DNA from: Cryoendolithus antarcticus
Lineage: Eukaryota; Ascomycota; Dothideomycetes; Cladosporiales; Cladosporiaceae
Reading direction: 5' to 3'
Assembly: GCA_002077065.1 (NCBI GenBank)
Contig: NAJO01000026.1
Coordinates: 674,522 to 738,521 of the forward strand
Length of the DNA: 64,000 bases
This document shows, piece after piece, positions 34,092 to 45,300 of the stretch. The translations under genes were made by a program, and so were the position numbers. Below the pieces are notes generated by a model. The model made no database searches. It saw only the letters and a program-made list of their open reading frames with translations, and was not told the DNA's origin. Positions within the stretch are counted from its first letter, which is position 1. Each line of letters begins with the position of its first letter.

Positions 34092-37023
34092 ATGACCTCC
34101 CCTCCACCGCATCCGCGAGTCACGCCTGCGCGGCTCTCGTTTCTGGCCATTTATAATCCCACGCTAGGGCCTACGGATGATACTTTTGCGGATCAACTAG
34201 TCTTCTGGTATAGTCGTGCTGCTGCGGAGTCTCGAACGGCGCATAAGAAGCGTGGAGATGCGGGGACAATTCGAGGTAAGGGCGGGGCTGTCAGAGGGAA
34301 GGGCAGGGCTACAAGAGGGAAGGACAGTGTAGGCGAGAAGGGCGGCGCAGACGGTGTCAAGACTGGGCGGGATGGCGAGCTGCAAGAAGAGGAGAATGAG
34401 CGGCTAAGGCAGATTGGGCTGGCGCAGGGGATGGTACATTTCGCGAGGACGTTCTCGAATGGCGAGCCTGTGGACTCAGTGGAGACGGAGAAGTCCAGGA
34501 TTGTACTGAAGGAGTTGGAAGGGGGGTGGTGGGTGTTGGCGGTACGTTTCAATGGGTGGGAAGACACGTAGGTCGACACTGATATTGGTACTCTAGTCGA
34601 TCGATCTTACTAGGCTTCCTTCGACGCCCGACACCTCCATTCTCTCTACGACCAAGCCTGGGCCTAACGAGGACAAGAAGTCACAGGTCGAGTACTCCTC
34701 CCGAGAGGTCAGCCCGCCATTACTTCTCACTCAGCAGCTCGTGCAAGCACACCATATGTTCTCGCTACACCACGGCTTCTCGCTGGACGAGCTATTCGTG
34801 AAAATGTCAAGAGATCGCTTCTGCAGCGTCTTGGGAAGGTACTGGAATCGCTTCGCCCGAAGCTGGGATGTGCTCCTTCACGGTAATCCTGCTGTAGACG
34901 TCTTGGCTGGGCTTAAGCTTGCCAGTGGTGGCGAGCTCGGCTTTGGTGTAGGCGAGGAAGAATGGGGCAGTGGCGAGCGGGATGTGCTGGAAGATGTTGT
35001 GCATAGGACGGAAGGACTCGTGGAGATGGTGGTCGCGCGATATGGGGAACCGGCGGCTTTTACAAAGAGGCAAGCCTCGACATACGAAATGGCGGAAGCA
35101 CTACCTTGGTTGGGTAGCGGCGACGCGCCTACAGCTTCTGATGGAGTGTTCTTCAGTGGTGTTGGAGCTGTAGACCGACCTTCGCTCAGCAAAATCGCAT
35201 ATTGGATGCAGCACGTGTACACGCACGGCGAGTACGCGTATGGAGTGCATGACAATCCAAGTCGTGAGCGCAGGAAGACAAGGCGCCGGCCAGTCAGCAC
35301 TACAAATGGCGACAGCTCGACTGCAAAAGAAAACGCGAGCGCAAAACTGACGAAGGATGTCCAGCCAGCAGCAGCGGAAAAGGCCAAGCCAAGGCTATCA
35401 CCCGATGTCGATCGAGATAGTGTCGAATCTCGCGATCGCACCATTGCTAAGTCAGGAGCTCCACCAGCTGACCGTCCGGGAATTCCACCGCCTATAGTGT
35501 CCGCGGCAGAGCAAGCTCTGCAGAAAGCAACAGCAGCTAGTGCAAAGAAAGTCGCTGTGCCTGATGCTCAGGAAAGTGACGACTCGGGTACAACAATGGG
35601 CATACCAGACCAGTACATGAAGTACATGACCTTCGGCCTAAGCACACTCGCAAAGTCGTATAACACCAAACGTCCTGAGCTACGTCGGAACTCGACTGGC
35701 AGCTCGACCACACTCAAGGCCGTGAATAGCGGCCGAACGCTGCGATCCTCCGATAAGGACGACCTTTCCATCAACGGTGACGATGAGCCCGCGATGTCTT
35801 CAGTCGACCCTATCCCCGATGGCGACACGCTGAAAGCGAAGCTGGCGCATCAAATACGACAAGAGAACAAAGGCTATTTTCTGATCGGCTACACTGGCGA
35901 TCTCGACATCGAGCACGATGTAGACGAATCTGAGCTTACGGATGGCAGCGCACACGATGACTCTGGAGGAAGCCGGACTGTACTGCGCACTATACATATC
36001 AAATTCACGGCAGCACCAGCTCCATCCGCCCCAAACCCGGAGCCAACATCAGAAGAACCTGAGCGTGGCCGAAAAGGAATGCCGAATCGCCAGTCTAGCT
36101 CACAGTCCTCCTCCCCGCAGCACTCGAAACGCCTCAGAGTGCTACTCTATGTGCACCGGCCCTTCATGTACGCGTTTCTATTCGAACAGCGCGCCGAATC
36201 GCTGAGCTACACAGCGTTCTACAAGTCGCTACATCGCAATCTTCAGCCTATTCACAAGCCACTCCTCACGTCCACAAACTCGCGGAAAGTCGCGCAGCGC
36301 ATCGAGACGTCTCAACTTGAAGCATCTGAAACAGCCAGTATAGCCAGCGCGCGCACATTGTCCAAGTCAGCTACTGAAACGTTTCCGATATACGACCTGC
36401 TCTACGATCCACTAAGATTGACAGTACACACCTCCATTCCGGACATTCCTGCGCCAGGGACCTCCGCAGCCGAAGGCCTTGGGCCGTCCAACAGGACTTC
36501 TGCCGCGCCCTGGACAAGACTAGACGCCCTGAACGTGCACAGTCAGATCCTCTCCTCGCTCGCGAGCACGACGGGAAAGATAGGCGAGCTTGAGCGTACG
36601 AGCAAGACGAGCAGAGGCTGGTGGGTGGTGTGGCTTCGTCTCTCACCCTCTACCCCAGGTGACACAAGCATCACTACCGCCACTCCACCTGCTCAGTTTG
36701 AGCAGAAGCAGCGCACCTCCAGTCGCCGTCCCAGCAATGCAGACACGGCCCGTACCCCGACTCACACTCCTGCGCCTCTAGTGAAAGATACACATCGCAT
36801 CGCCTTCCTCGTCCGTCGCGCAAATGATGCATCCAGCTCGGTGAAAGCTAGTACGGGTAGCAGAGTGGCGAGCGGGATGTGGAATACTCTTGCTTTGCGC
36901 GGACCGGCTACGGAGGAGAAGACTGGAGGTGCTGGAGCAGGATGGGGCCCGGCGGCACTGGCTGGTGGTATAGGGGTGGATGCTAGGAAGTATGTGGAGG
37001 GCTTGTTGAGCTTGAATAGGTAG
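34092..37023 (+). CDS. CCZ1: Vacuolar fusion protein Ccz1
   Basis: Exons 34092-34541 and 34597-37023 give about 958 residues. Ccz1 pairs with Mon1 as the exchange factor that activates the Rab7 homologue Ypt7 on late endosomes, autophagosomes and vacuoles. The N-terminal longin domain is clear: ARLSFLAIYNPTLGPTDDTF, DQLVFWYS, IGLAQGMVHFARTFSNGEPV and LKELEGGWWVLA, continuing in exon 2 with SIDLTRLP and FSLDELFVKMSRDRFCSVLG. The middle is disordered (Ser, Lys, Ala-rich with many SP sites), followed by conserved blocks such as YMKYMTFGLSTLAKSY and RLRVLLYVHRPFMYAFLFEQ. The last residues DARKYVEGLLSLNR are a conserved end. The protein is somewhat long for the family because of linkers. Start 34092 was chosen because the upstream ATG-independent frame adds unrelated sequence. 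Confidence 0.92.
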
Positions 37024-37355
37024 CACTGGACTGCATCATGTCCACGGTATGCATCTGCATTGGGTAGGTAGCACGTGACATTGGTCAATCGCGTTGACAA
37101 GAGCGTACAAGTATCAATAGCACACACGTGTTGCCTGTGACCTGCGTACGTCTCATTCCCAAGTCCATGCTTGTCACCGATGTTGCCGTCCTCAAGACGC
37201 CAAACCTTTGCTGCAACCTGTGATGGTGACCATAATCGCTGATTCTCCAACCTTAATACTCCACACTCCGCTCGGCAGAAAGCTGCGCCTCGCTCAACCT
37301 CACCTCTTGACCAAAACTGCAAAGCTCATATGTCACTTCGTTCCTCCTTCCATCC
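37024..37355. terminator. Shared 3' region of CCZ1 and LST8, 332 bp
   Basis: Tail-to-tail gap between two convergent genes; polyadenylation of both transcripts must occur in or near it. No specific signal is claimed beyond A/T-rich stretches such as AATAATCATTAAG near 37370 just inside the LST8 end. Confidence 0.4.
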
Positions 37356-38895
37356 TCACCGCACCTCCGAATAATCATTAAGCGCCACACACACCGCTCC
37401 TCGATGATGCCCATTATACTGCCGTATAATGCTCTTACTCTGCAGCTCCCACAATCTGGCATAATGATCCGAGCACGCCGTCACCAAGTACGCTGAATCT
37501 GCGCTGAAGGCGCAATCCCACACCCATCTTTGATGGCCGTCTAGCTCCTGCTCGAGTTCAAAGCCGGGCTCGATCGTCGTAGTCGTGTCTTCCGCGATGG
37601 CTGCGGCTGTAGCCTCAGCGCGCTCGAGATCCACGCGCCAGATCCGAGCCGTGTGATCAGCGCTGCAGGTCGCGAGATGTCGAACATCCGGCGAGAGCAA
37701 TACGCGAGTGATGTATGTGCCGTGGGCGCGGTACTCGGTTACTGGGATTAGCGTTGTGACGTCTCGCACTGTCACCAGCCGCCAGACGAACACGGAGCCG
37801 TAGGTCGAGCTACTGACGGCAGCGCAGAGAAGCGAGCCGTCCGTGGCTACTGTAACGGAAGCGACGGGGTTGTCTTCTTTGGGCACGAGCTGATGCGAGC
37901 ACTTGTTCTCTCCGAGATCCCAGATTCGCACATTTCCACCACGGTCGCAGGAGATAAGTTCGCCTTGATTGGGGTGGATCACGACATCGTTCACGGGGAC
38001 GCCGTGGGAGTAGTTGCGCTGAATGGAACCGGTGCGGGTGTCCCAGATTTTGACGGTGCCTGGACGTTAGGTCAGCAGCAGGATATCGACAGGAACGGAT
38101 CAGGCGCACCATCTTCAGAACTCGTCACCATCCATTTTCCTTCGCAGTGAAAAGCGAGACCGGTGACATTGCCAGTGTGGCCTTCGAAAGTGAGGACCGC
38201 AGCGGTGTTGGGCGATTTGATATCGTAGAGCTTGACTGTTTGGCGGCCAGCGGCGGCGAGGAAGCGCTTATCAGGGGTGATGCAGAGACGGTTGACTTGG
38301 GAGTCAGGGTGCGGGATGGTTTTGGAACAGATACCGCTTAGCGCTTCCCAGAACCTGGAGAAGAGGAGTCAGCGGCTATTGTACGCGGAGTTCAGCATAG
38401 TCAGTTGGCGCTTTTGTGCGTTGACAGGGACCATGAGGACATCAGTGAGCTGAGGACACCCGAGGCAACACTCTGCTTCATGATCCGCGGCTGGAATCGT
38501 AGTGTAATGGTCGCAAGTTAGAGATGAGTAAGGTCTGTGTCTGTATGCATTGCCTTGACCAGCAGCCAGCATTAGGATCGTCGAGCTGTAATCCACTCTG
38601 ATACCGTTGACCAATGTCTGCTAAACGGATGCCCAGTGATCGGTCAAGTTGAAGCACCGGTCAGGACACCGCACCCAATTCGCCTTTCCGCTGCGCAGGG
38701 CAAATCGTCAATTTTGCCCGCGACCGTTAGGACTGTCCTCACGTGTCCGCAGGTGATGTCGGCGCATATGTTCAATACTGTCGCGCTCGCACTTACCTGA
38801 TCGTGTGGTCGTAGCCAGCTACTCACATATCAGTCTCGACCACTTTCCTGAAGCAGCGGTGCTCGAAGCATACCTGTGCATAAGATGACACTCAT
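37356..38895 (-). CDS. LST8: TOR complex subunit Lst8 (WD40)
   Basis: Four exons (38895-38874, 38818-38797, 38354-38110, 38059-37356) give about 330 residues, near the usual size. Lst8 is a seven-bladed WD40 protein bound to the TOR kinase domain in TORC1 and TORC2. Assembled text matches the family throughout: MSVILCTAGYDHTIRFWEAL, PHPDSQVNRLCITPDKRFLA, EGHTGNVTGLAFHCEGKWMV, SSEDGTVKIWDTR, YITRVLLSPDVRHLATCSAD, HQRWVWDCAFSADSAYLVTA and NGHHRGAVCVALNDYSE. The 5' end is highly fragmented: the first coding piece is 22 nt, then comes a 22-nt micro-exon encoding only GYDHTI plus split codons, then a 442-nt intron. Donors and acceptors (GTATGC, GTAAGT, CCAG) and phases agree. An insertion of about 25 acidic and Ala-rich residues lies between two blades near EATAAAIAEDTTTT. 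Confidence 0.94.
38355..38796 (-). other. Long intron of LST8 (442 nt)
   Basis: Intron 2 of LST8, with GTAAGT at 38796 and an acceptor TTCTCCAG at 38355. It is about eight times the typical intron length here. It contains an 81-codon minus frame (38614-38369) with no family match. The size leaves room for a regulatory element, a small RNA or an unrecognised alternative first exon, none of which I can show. Confidence 0.7.
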
Positions 38896-41232
38896 CGTGC
38901 GTCCATCGAGTCGTGTTCAGATGGTGTGCATCAAGCGGGGGACCAATCAGCAACTCGGACAGCTGATACACATTTGCCACAAGGCCGACCACAAAGCGCA
39001 CTCACATGTGCCAGCGCTGTCCACACAGACAAGAATGGCGTGTGCGAGTCAGGTTCGAGGAAGGTGTGAAGACGGTTGCTTGCCAAGCTCTTGCCGGTGC
39101 ACGGGTAAGGCTAAGTGCAGGCATGTGAGCCTTGTGAGGAATTGACTGCATGTGCGGGCCGTCCCTGGACGTTGAGCCGTCAGCAATTTCCAACGTCACC
39201 CCCCTTGACGATGACCATAGCATGGGCTGTGGAGGACGACAATTGTCGACTATGAAGACCATAGGAGGACGATCCTCAGCGCGTTGGGTGTTCGTCGCTG
39301 CCTGCCACGGCTCACCCGCCACTGTTCGACGGGCCTGGGCGCCTGCCAGCGGCGGCGACTGACTCCTTCCCCTCTCGGAAATACTCGACTTCAAAGACGC
39401 TGTCGAAATCACTCCTGCCACGGTCACTGGCCATGTGACACACTGGGACGATGTCGAAGCGGTCTGAGATAGCAGCCGCGCCCTACGACGCCAGATTCCG
39501 CCGGCGCAGACAGGGTTGTCGTTTACCTGCAGGCTCGATTCCCGCGCAGATCACTGGAACGAGCGCCATGGTACTCAACATGACCTCAGCATATGCTCGT
39601 CATCCGCAGTGAGTCCTGTCAATCAGTCTCTCCGACATGGAAGGGTCTGGCTCGTGCATCTTCGGCCGAAGTCACCATGCGATCACGACGACGGTCTGCT
39701 GCCGGAGGGTCAACAATGTCGTTCGTCTTCTGCATGTTGACGATGTCAAACGCTCTGAGCCCGATTCGAAGTCGAGCTTGCCGGTTCTTGCGTCCAGTCC
39801 AGACCACCAGGTGCCACTTGTGTCGCATTGTGTCGCATCTAAATCATCGACGATGATCGTCGCATGCTTGTATTGACAGGAGTCTGGACGAGGGACAGCT
39901 AGTAATAGTCTTTTGTGGTGTCGGCGTGGACACGTGAGGGTCTTGTATGGCTATCGAAACGTCTAAGTATCGCTCCGTCTTCAGCTGCTGTCGCTAGTCT
40001 TACCTCCAGGCTGGGGGTGGAGACTCCATACATGTATTCCATGTATGTATGCTGTCTTCACCCTGCACATGTGTGTGGTTCATCTTGTCTTCCAGGACTA
40101 TCCTTACGAGATTGATGAAGGCAGCCGACGGCGTACTCAAGGCTGGCTCGCGATGCGCCCGCGGCGACACCGGATCAATGAGGGCCAACTGTAACGCAGG
40201 TCTGTGTTGCACGGTGGTCGTCGTATGTCGTCGTCGACAGGCTCACTGGTCATGCGCCGGACCTATCTTGAGGGTTCAGATGTCAGTCACAAGCGATTGT
40301 ACGCCCGTCAGGACGGAATGCGACGGACACTCACCTCGGAACCATGTCGACATGATCCTGTCCTTGGTGGCCATGAGCCCTGTATTATCGCAATGCGATG
40401 TCCTTGCAGTATGATATCAAGCATAGGTATCATGAATAAGTATCGCTGTCGCATGTGCACTGAGGTGTGCTGTAGGGAGTCGGGCACGAAGAACAATAAG
40501 TCAGTCAAGCTTTGACCCGATCGCCGCAGGATGGCCACCCCACCAGCTTGTCAAGCGCCCGACTATGTGCGACGGCTAGTCCCTGGCTGTCATGTGCTGC
40601 CGATAGCCTTCCCGACCCCTCGCCTCGTCGCCGACCGATCATGCTGACGGCGTCTCGTCGTCAACCGATGGAGCACAAGGTCAGCGTGAAGGCTACGGTC
40701 GACAGTGGTCGCCATAGTTGAGTCAGACCCAAGAATTTGGGAGAGCCCTGACCAACTCCGTCACTTGCTGAAGCTTATGAAAATCTCTTCCCCGCGACGC
40801 ACATTGTGATCATGTATGCAGTACTGAAACACAACGGATGAAATGCATATGAGCTTGTAGAGCTGGTCGAGAGCTACAATCTCATATGCATCATGCAGGT
40901 GCAACGGTGGCAGTCGGGCAGGTACTGCTCGAGGGGGCGGAGGAAGGGGCACCGGTGAGCGAAATTCCAACCACCATACCACTTCGAATCTGTGGTACAC
41001 CCCACCGCACAGTGACCTATATGGTTTCGAGTCGAACATCGCACTGATCGTGTTGCGGTTCATAGGTATGGCGATCTCCCAATTTCTGTGCGCTCTCTTT
41101 CTCTCTACAGATCTCTGCTCTCAAGACCAGCTATCTATCTACTCTCTCACAGCAATACCAAGCACTCTTACGCTACTACCAGCTACTTCAGACAACTTAG
41201 AAATACCACTACCTCTCCACGGAGAAAGCGAA
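38896..41232. other. Gene-poor interval, about 2.3 kb
   Basis: Lies between the divergent LST8 (minus) and the unknown gene at 41233 (plus). Many overlapping short frames are present, none with recognisable features. A small perfect inverted repeat is at 40027-40047. From about 41080 to 41232 the sequence is rich in C and T and probably forms the 5' leader of the downstream gene; CTCTCTACAG near 41107 could be a splice acceptor of a leader intron. Confidence 0.45.
40027..40047. repeat. Small inverted repeat
   Basis: CATACATG and CATGTATG flank a 5-nt spacer (TATTC), an 8-bp perfect stem. It lies in a gene-poor interval. Short palindromes of this size occur by chance, so no function is assigned. 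Confidence 0.5.
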
Positions 41233-42366
41233 ATGGCGGAATTCTTCGATTACGACGCCTATTTCGAGAAGTTTGGCCAACAGGACGACTTCGACTATCA
41301 AGATCCCAACTTGTTCAGCAATACCACCACTGCGACTCTCCCTCTCGACGGCGCAGTGGCACAGCAACCTCTCGTCCCCAATGCGGTGAATAGCACCGCA
41401 GGCGAGTTCAACTTCGACCTGTCTATGGAAACACCAGCCCAGCACATGGCACCAATGCAGCAACTCCCGGTTGCACCAATGACTTTCCCTGCCACTGCGA
41501 TGGGAGCGCCTCAGATCTATGGTGCACCAGCCAACACCATCTTCCAACAAGACTTCGCCCTGGAGATGCCACAGCAACTGGAGCCAGCCAACGCAATTGG
41601 ATTTGGTGACCTGTTCTCCGATACTCCTCAAGTCTACCCCACGCTCAACGAGGGCGAGTTGAACGGCAGTGGGGCGACCGCCAACGCTCTCATCCAGCCC
41701 AACCCACGGTATAACGCGGCTGATGCACCGCAGAAAACCATTCCCACGCCGCCTTTGTCCCCCGAGAGACAAGAGCCATCTCCCTATGAACACCAGGCTG
41801 TCTCCAACTACGCACAACCACAGATACCGACGTATAGCATGGCCGATCATACCATGTACCAACAGCCCACACCCGCGGAGACACTGGAGCAGGCCCACCA
41901 CTTCGAGGATTTCAACGCCCCTCCGGCTCTCCAGGGCGGTGCCCCTGCCTCGGCTAACATGAACAGGGTGAATGATAACGGCACACGCGCCACGACGAAG
42001 ACGAAGAAAGCGCGTGTCGCTGTAATCGACGCTGAAGAGTACGACAAGACCACATTCGACCACGCCATGGCACGCATCAACAGGTTCATCGTCCACGGTG
42101 CCGATGGCATGCTTCGAGTCGGCAAACAACCTCCTCGCCGCGAGGACCGCAATTGGAACCCTATGGTCGAGCACGCGGCCTGGACCGAGATCGGCAACGG
42201 AGTCAGGAAGAATGCAGCGTGCTACTTGCTGGAGGATGGAAACGACAAGGCGGCCAAGCGGGCTCTACTGGATCGCGCACGCAAGAACAGGCTACAAGTT
42301 CCCAAGAGACAGGCTGACAAGGCAAAGAAGACGGCTCTGAAGGCAGCGAAGATGGTGCAGAGGTGA
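41233..42366 (+). CDS. Protein of unknown function with acidic N-terminus and basic C-terminal domain
   Basis: A single exon of 377 residues from MAEFFDYDAYFEKFGQQDDF. The first 120 residues are rich in Asp, Phe, Tyr and Gln; the middle is Pro/Gln/Ala-rich with TPPLSPERQEPSP, an SP/TP phosphorylation cluster. The last 110 residues look folded: EEYDKTTFDHAMARINRFIV, RREDRNWNPMVEHAAWTEI, NGVRKNAACYLLEDGN, then a strongly basic helix (RARKNRLQVPKRQADKAKK). The layout of an acidic/Gln-rich region plus a basic domain resembles a transcription regulator, but no known DNA-binding fold is visible. The upstream frame is open to 41050; I chose 41233 because the preceding stretch is C/T-rich leader-like DNA. 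It converges on ELP1 with 11 bp between stop codons. Confidence 0.75.
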   Translation: MAEFFDYDAYFEKFGQQDDFDYQDPNLFSNTTTATLPLDGAVAQQPLVPNAVNSTAGEFNFDLSMETPAQHMAPMQQLPVAPMTFPATAMGAPQIYGAPANTIFQQDFALEMPQQLEPANAIGFGDLFSDTPQVYPTLNEGELNGSGATANALIQPNPRYNAADAPQKTIPTPPLSPERQEPSPYEHQAVSNYAQPQIPTYSMADHTMYQQPTPAETLEQAHHFEDFNAPPALQGGAPASANMNRVNDNGTRATTKTKKARVAVIDAEEYDKTTFDHAMARINRFIVHGADGMLRVGKQPPRREDRNWNPMVEHAAWTEIGNGVRKNAACYLLEDGNDKAAKRALLDRARKNRLQVPKRQADKAKKTALKAAKMVQR

Positions 42367-42377
42367 AAGACTACTAA

Positions 42378-45300
42378 CTACTCTAGCAAGCTGAGCCGCT
42401 CGAACGGCTTGAGCACCGGCGCCGCCGACGGCGCCCCAGACCACGACAACGCCTCCCACAGCACGCCCTGCCCGCCGTAGGGCCTCGACTGCTCTGCCAT
42501 GGGGTCACCACCGCCGACAAGCTTCTTCGTCTCCGACTCGAAGACCTCCAGCATACACTCGCGACACGCAGCAACGACCTCCACCATCACCGCATCCACC
42601 GCCAAGGCCCGCTCTCGCATAGCCCGCCTCATCAGGCCCTCGATAAGCGCACTGACATCCTCGGACACGACATTCAACCTCTCGACAAGCCTGGCTACGG
42701 AATTAACAAGATACTCCTCCTCATACACCGTCCCCTTCTTGCCTCTCGCACGCTTCCGCTCCTCTCGCCGTCGGTTCTTACTGGTCTTTCTGGAAGTATT
42801 CGACGCCAAGGTCCCGGTACTGCGGTTGGTATATCTGGTCATGAACGTCCCTCCGGAGGTGGACGTGTCTGTGTGGGCAAGGGAAAGGTTATCAGGGATA
42901 TCGACGTCGTCGGCGTCGCCGTTGTCAAGGAAGGAAAGGGGGTCTTCGGACTTCTTGGTGCGGAGCTCGCGGAGCCGGGGGATTTGGTTTTGGAGTTGGG
43001 TCTTCATGTCGGCTAGGAGCTCGGTCATGGAGGCAGAGTTTTCGATCAGGGATGGATCGATGATGGATTGAATGAAACTTGGATTGCGTTGCTTGATTGC
43101 TATTCGCGTTGCTTCGGAGTAACGGTGTGCTTTGCAAAGGAGCTTCAGGGAATGGTGGTCGTCGTGCAAGTAGTCTTGGTATATCACACTTGCGTTGACA
43201 AAATCTTTCGACTCTTCCAGTCCCTCTGCGAGGTTACGTGCAAGTGATGTGATGTCGTCCTCGCTTAGGTCTGCCATCGTCGCCGCCGCCAAGCTTTCCC
43301 GCCACATGTTGGCGGACCTGTAGGCCTCGTAGGCTTTGGTGTAGTCTTGAACGAACTCGTAGGCTATACCCGCTTCCTTGTAGTTGCTCCGATCGCTCAG
43401 GTAGTTGGCGTACAGGGCCATTAGTGTCTTCGTGCGGGCGGCGTCATAGCGATATAGTGTGAGGGCTGTGCTGTACAGATCATGCTTGACTGTATAGGTC
43501 GTCACTTCATCGAACAGCGCCAGCTCGTGAAGATGAGTCAAGGCTTTGCCATATCGCTTGAGGTCGTTTTCGATCGCAAAGCGCTGACGCAGGTCCGACA
43601 TATCTTGCAGACTCTGCAAGTACGGAAGGTACTCCCTCGGGTCTTTCTGCGACTCTTGCGCAACCAGCAACGTCACTTCAAGATCATACAAGCCTAGTGC
43701 AGTGTCATACAGCTGGTTCAAGTCGACGAGGAAGCAGATATGCTCGATGGCTTGTGTGAGCTGAGCTTGATCTCCTGCGATCCGCAGCTCGGAGACAAGG
43801 ACCAGTCCAGCGGCCAAATCTGGAGGCTGTTTGCATACATGCGCCGTTACGATGTTCTGGAGGTATCGCCTTCGGTCTCTCTCCAGGACTACGATGAAAG
43901 CATCACACACCGCATTGACCTTTGAAGGAGACGTCTTGGCTTGATGCGCTACGCCATTTGTTCCGTTCGTAGTCTGAGCATCCGCAGACCTGAGCAGTGT
44001 CTCCTTGTAAATACCATCAGCAACGTTCTCCTCCGACATAGACGAGAGTAGCAGATCGATATACTCCTTCTTTTTGATCTGCTTGACCACAAGCTCCACA
44101 TCCTTCATGAATTGCTGTGGCGCATAGTCATGTAGAATGTTCATGTTTACTCGATGCGTTCGGCAGATTAGGAACGCTTTCTTGTAGTCCCGATCGTTGA
44201 TAGCCGATCGGATGCCTGCGAGAACCAGAGCTCGTGGGTATATGGTCTCGAGATTGCCGCGAGGCATTTGCAGGACTAGCGAGTATGCACTGGGCATTAC
44301 TGTGATCAGCCTCGCACCACGCTCGATGTTGCGGCATCGTTCGTCCTTCTCCGGCTCATCTGGTGGGATGCTCAGGTCGCCATCATGGAGATGCACGAAC
44401 TTCAGCAGGTGTTGACTTGTCGTGTATATCAAATGGCTTGCCGCAACAATGAAGGATGTGCACCCAGGTATTGTGACTGCTGCTCCTTCACCTCTCATAT
44501 GCAATGCCCCGCTCACGCTGAGGCCGAAGGCAACAGACTGCCCATCTTGATGCCAGATAGCTGTGTGTGGGCAGGCAGTTGGTAGTTGCATCAGCAAAGG
44601 CTTGAAGTCGATGCTTGGCACCTCATCCGCCGCACTATCGTAGGTGACACTGGCTAAGGTACCTCCAGTGCCAAGGCAATGTATCCGCTCATGGTCAGAG
44701 CGCGCGAACAGCGATAGCACATGCGATGCAGTAGTCATGCTGCTTATCGTCGAGTTCTTCGAAAGGACATGCACTCGAGAGCTGCCCGAACCTGCCTCGG
44801 AAGAAAGCACCAGTGCTTCGCCATTGGGACCAGAACATAACTGGCGCGGTGAACTCGTAGTCTCTTCGAAGGCCGCCAACGAGAATGTTTTGATGTGCTG
44901 CGCACGCATCACTGGTTTGGCAACATAATCGCACTTCCAGAAAGTCACCTCACTGTGATGCAAAATAGCAAATTCCTTGCCCGTGCGGCTGAATGCAACA
45001 TCCAACGCACTGTCTGAGTACTCTACTTCATCGAAGGCCATTGGCGGCGGTACGTTCGCGGTGCGCAGTGGTGTAATCTTTACATTACAGCCGTCGATGA
45101 CAGCCACTGTGCCAGTATCGTGAGGAGCATCAATCGGCCCTCGCGAGACATGCAGAGTGTACTCCAGCGTTCGCAATCGATCGCCTGTGCTGCAACTTAG
45201 TCGTAGAGACTTTTCTGGATGCCACGTAGTCTTCACTAGTTGTGGCAATGGGTTCTGACCAGCGAACATAATCTCCTGCTTGAGGTACCAGTGATAATTA

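Noticed and set aside
38369..38614. 81-codon minus-strand frame
   Set aside because: Lies inside the long LST8 intron. Its TCDHYTT segment looks vaguely like the GYDHTI of Lst8, but the true match is the micro-exon at 38797-38818.
41209..42174. 321-codon minus-strand open frame
   Set aside because: Antisense of the unknown protein at 41233-42366, whose plus-strand reading has far better protein composition and a sensible start and stop.
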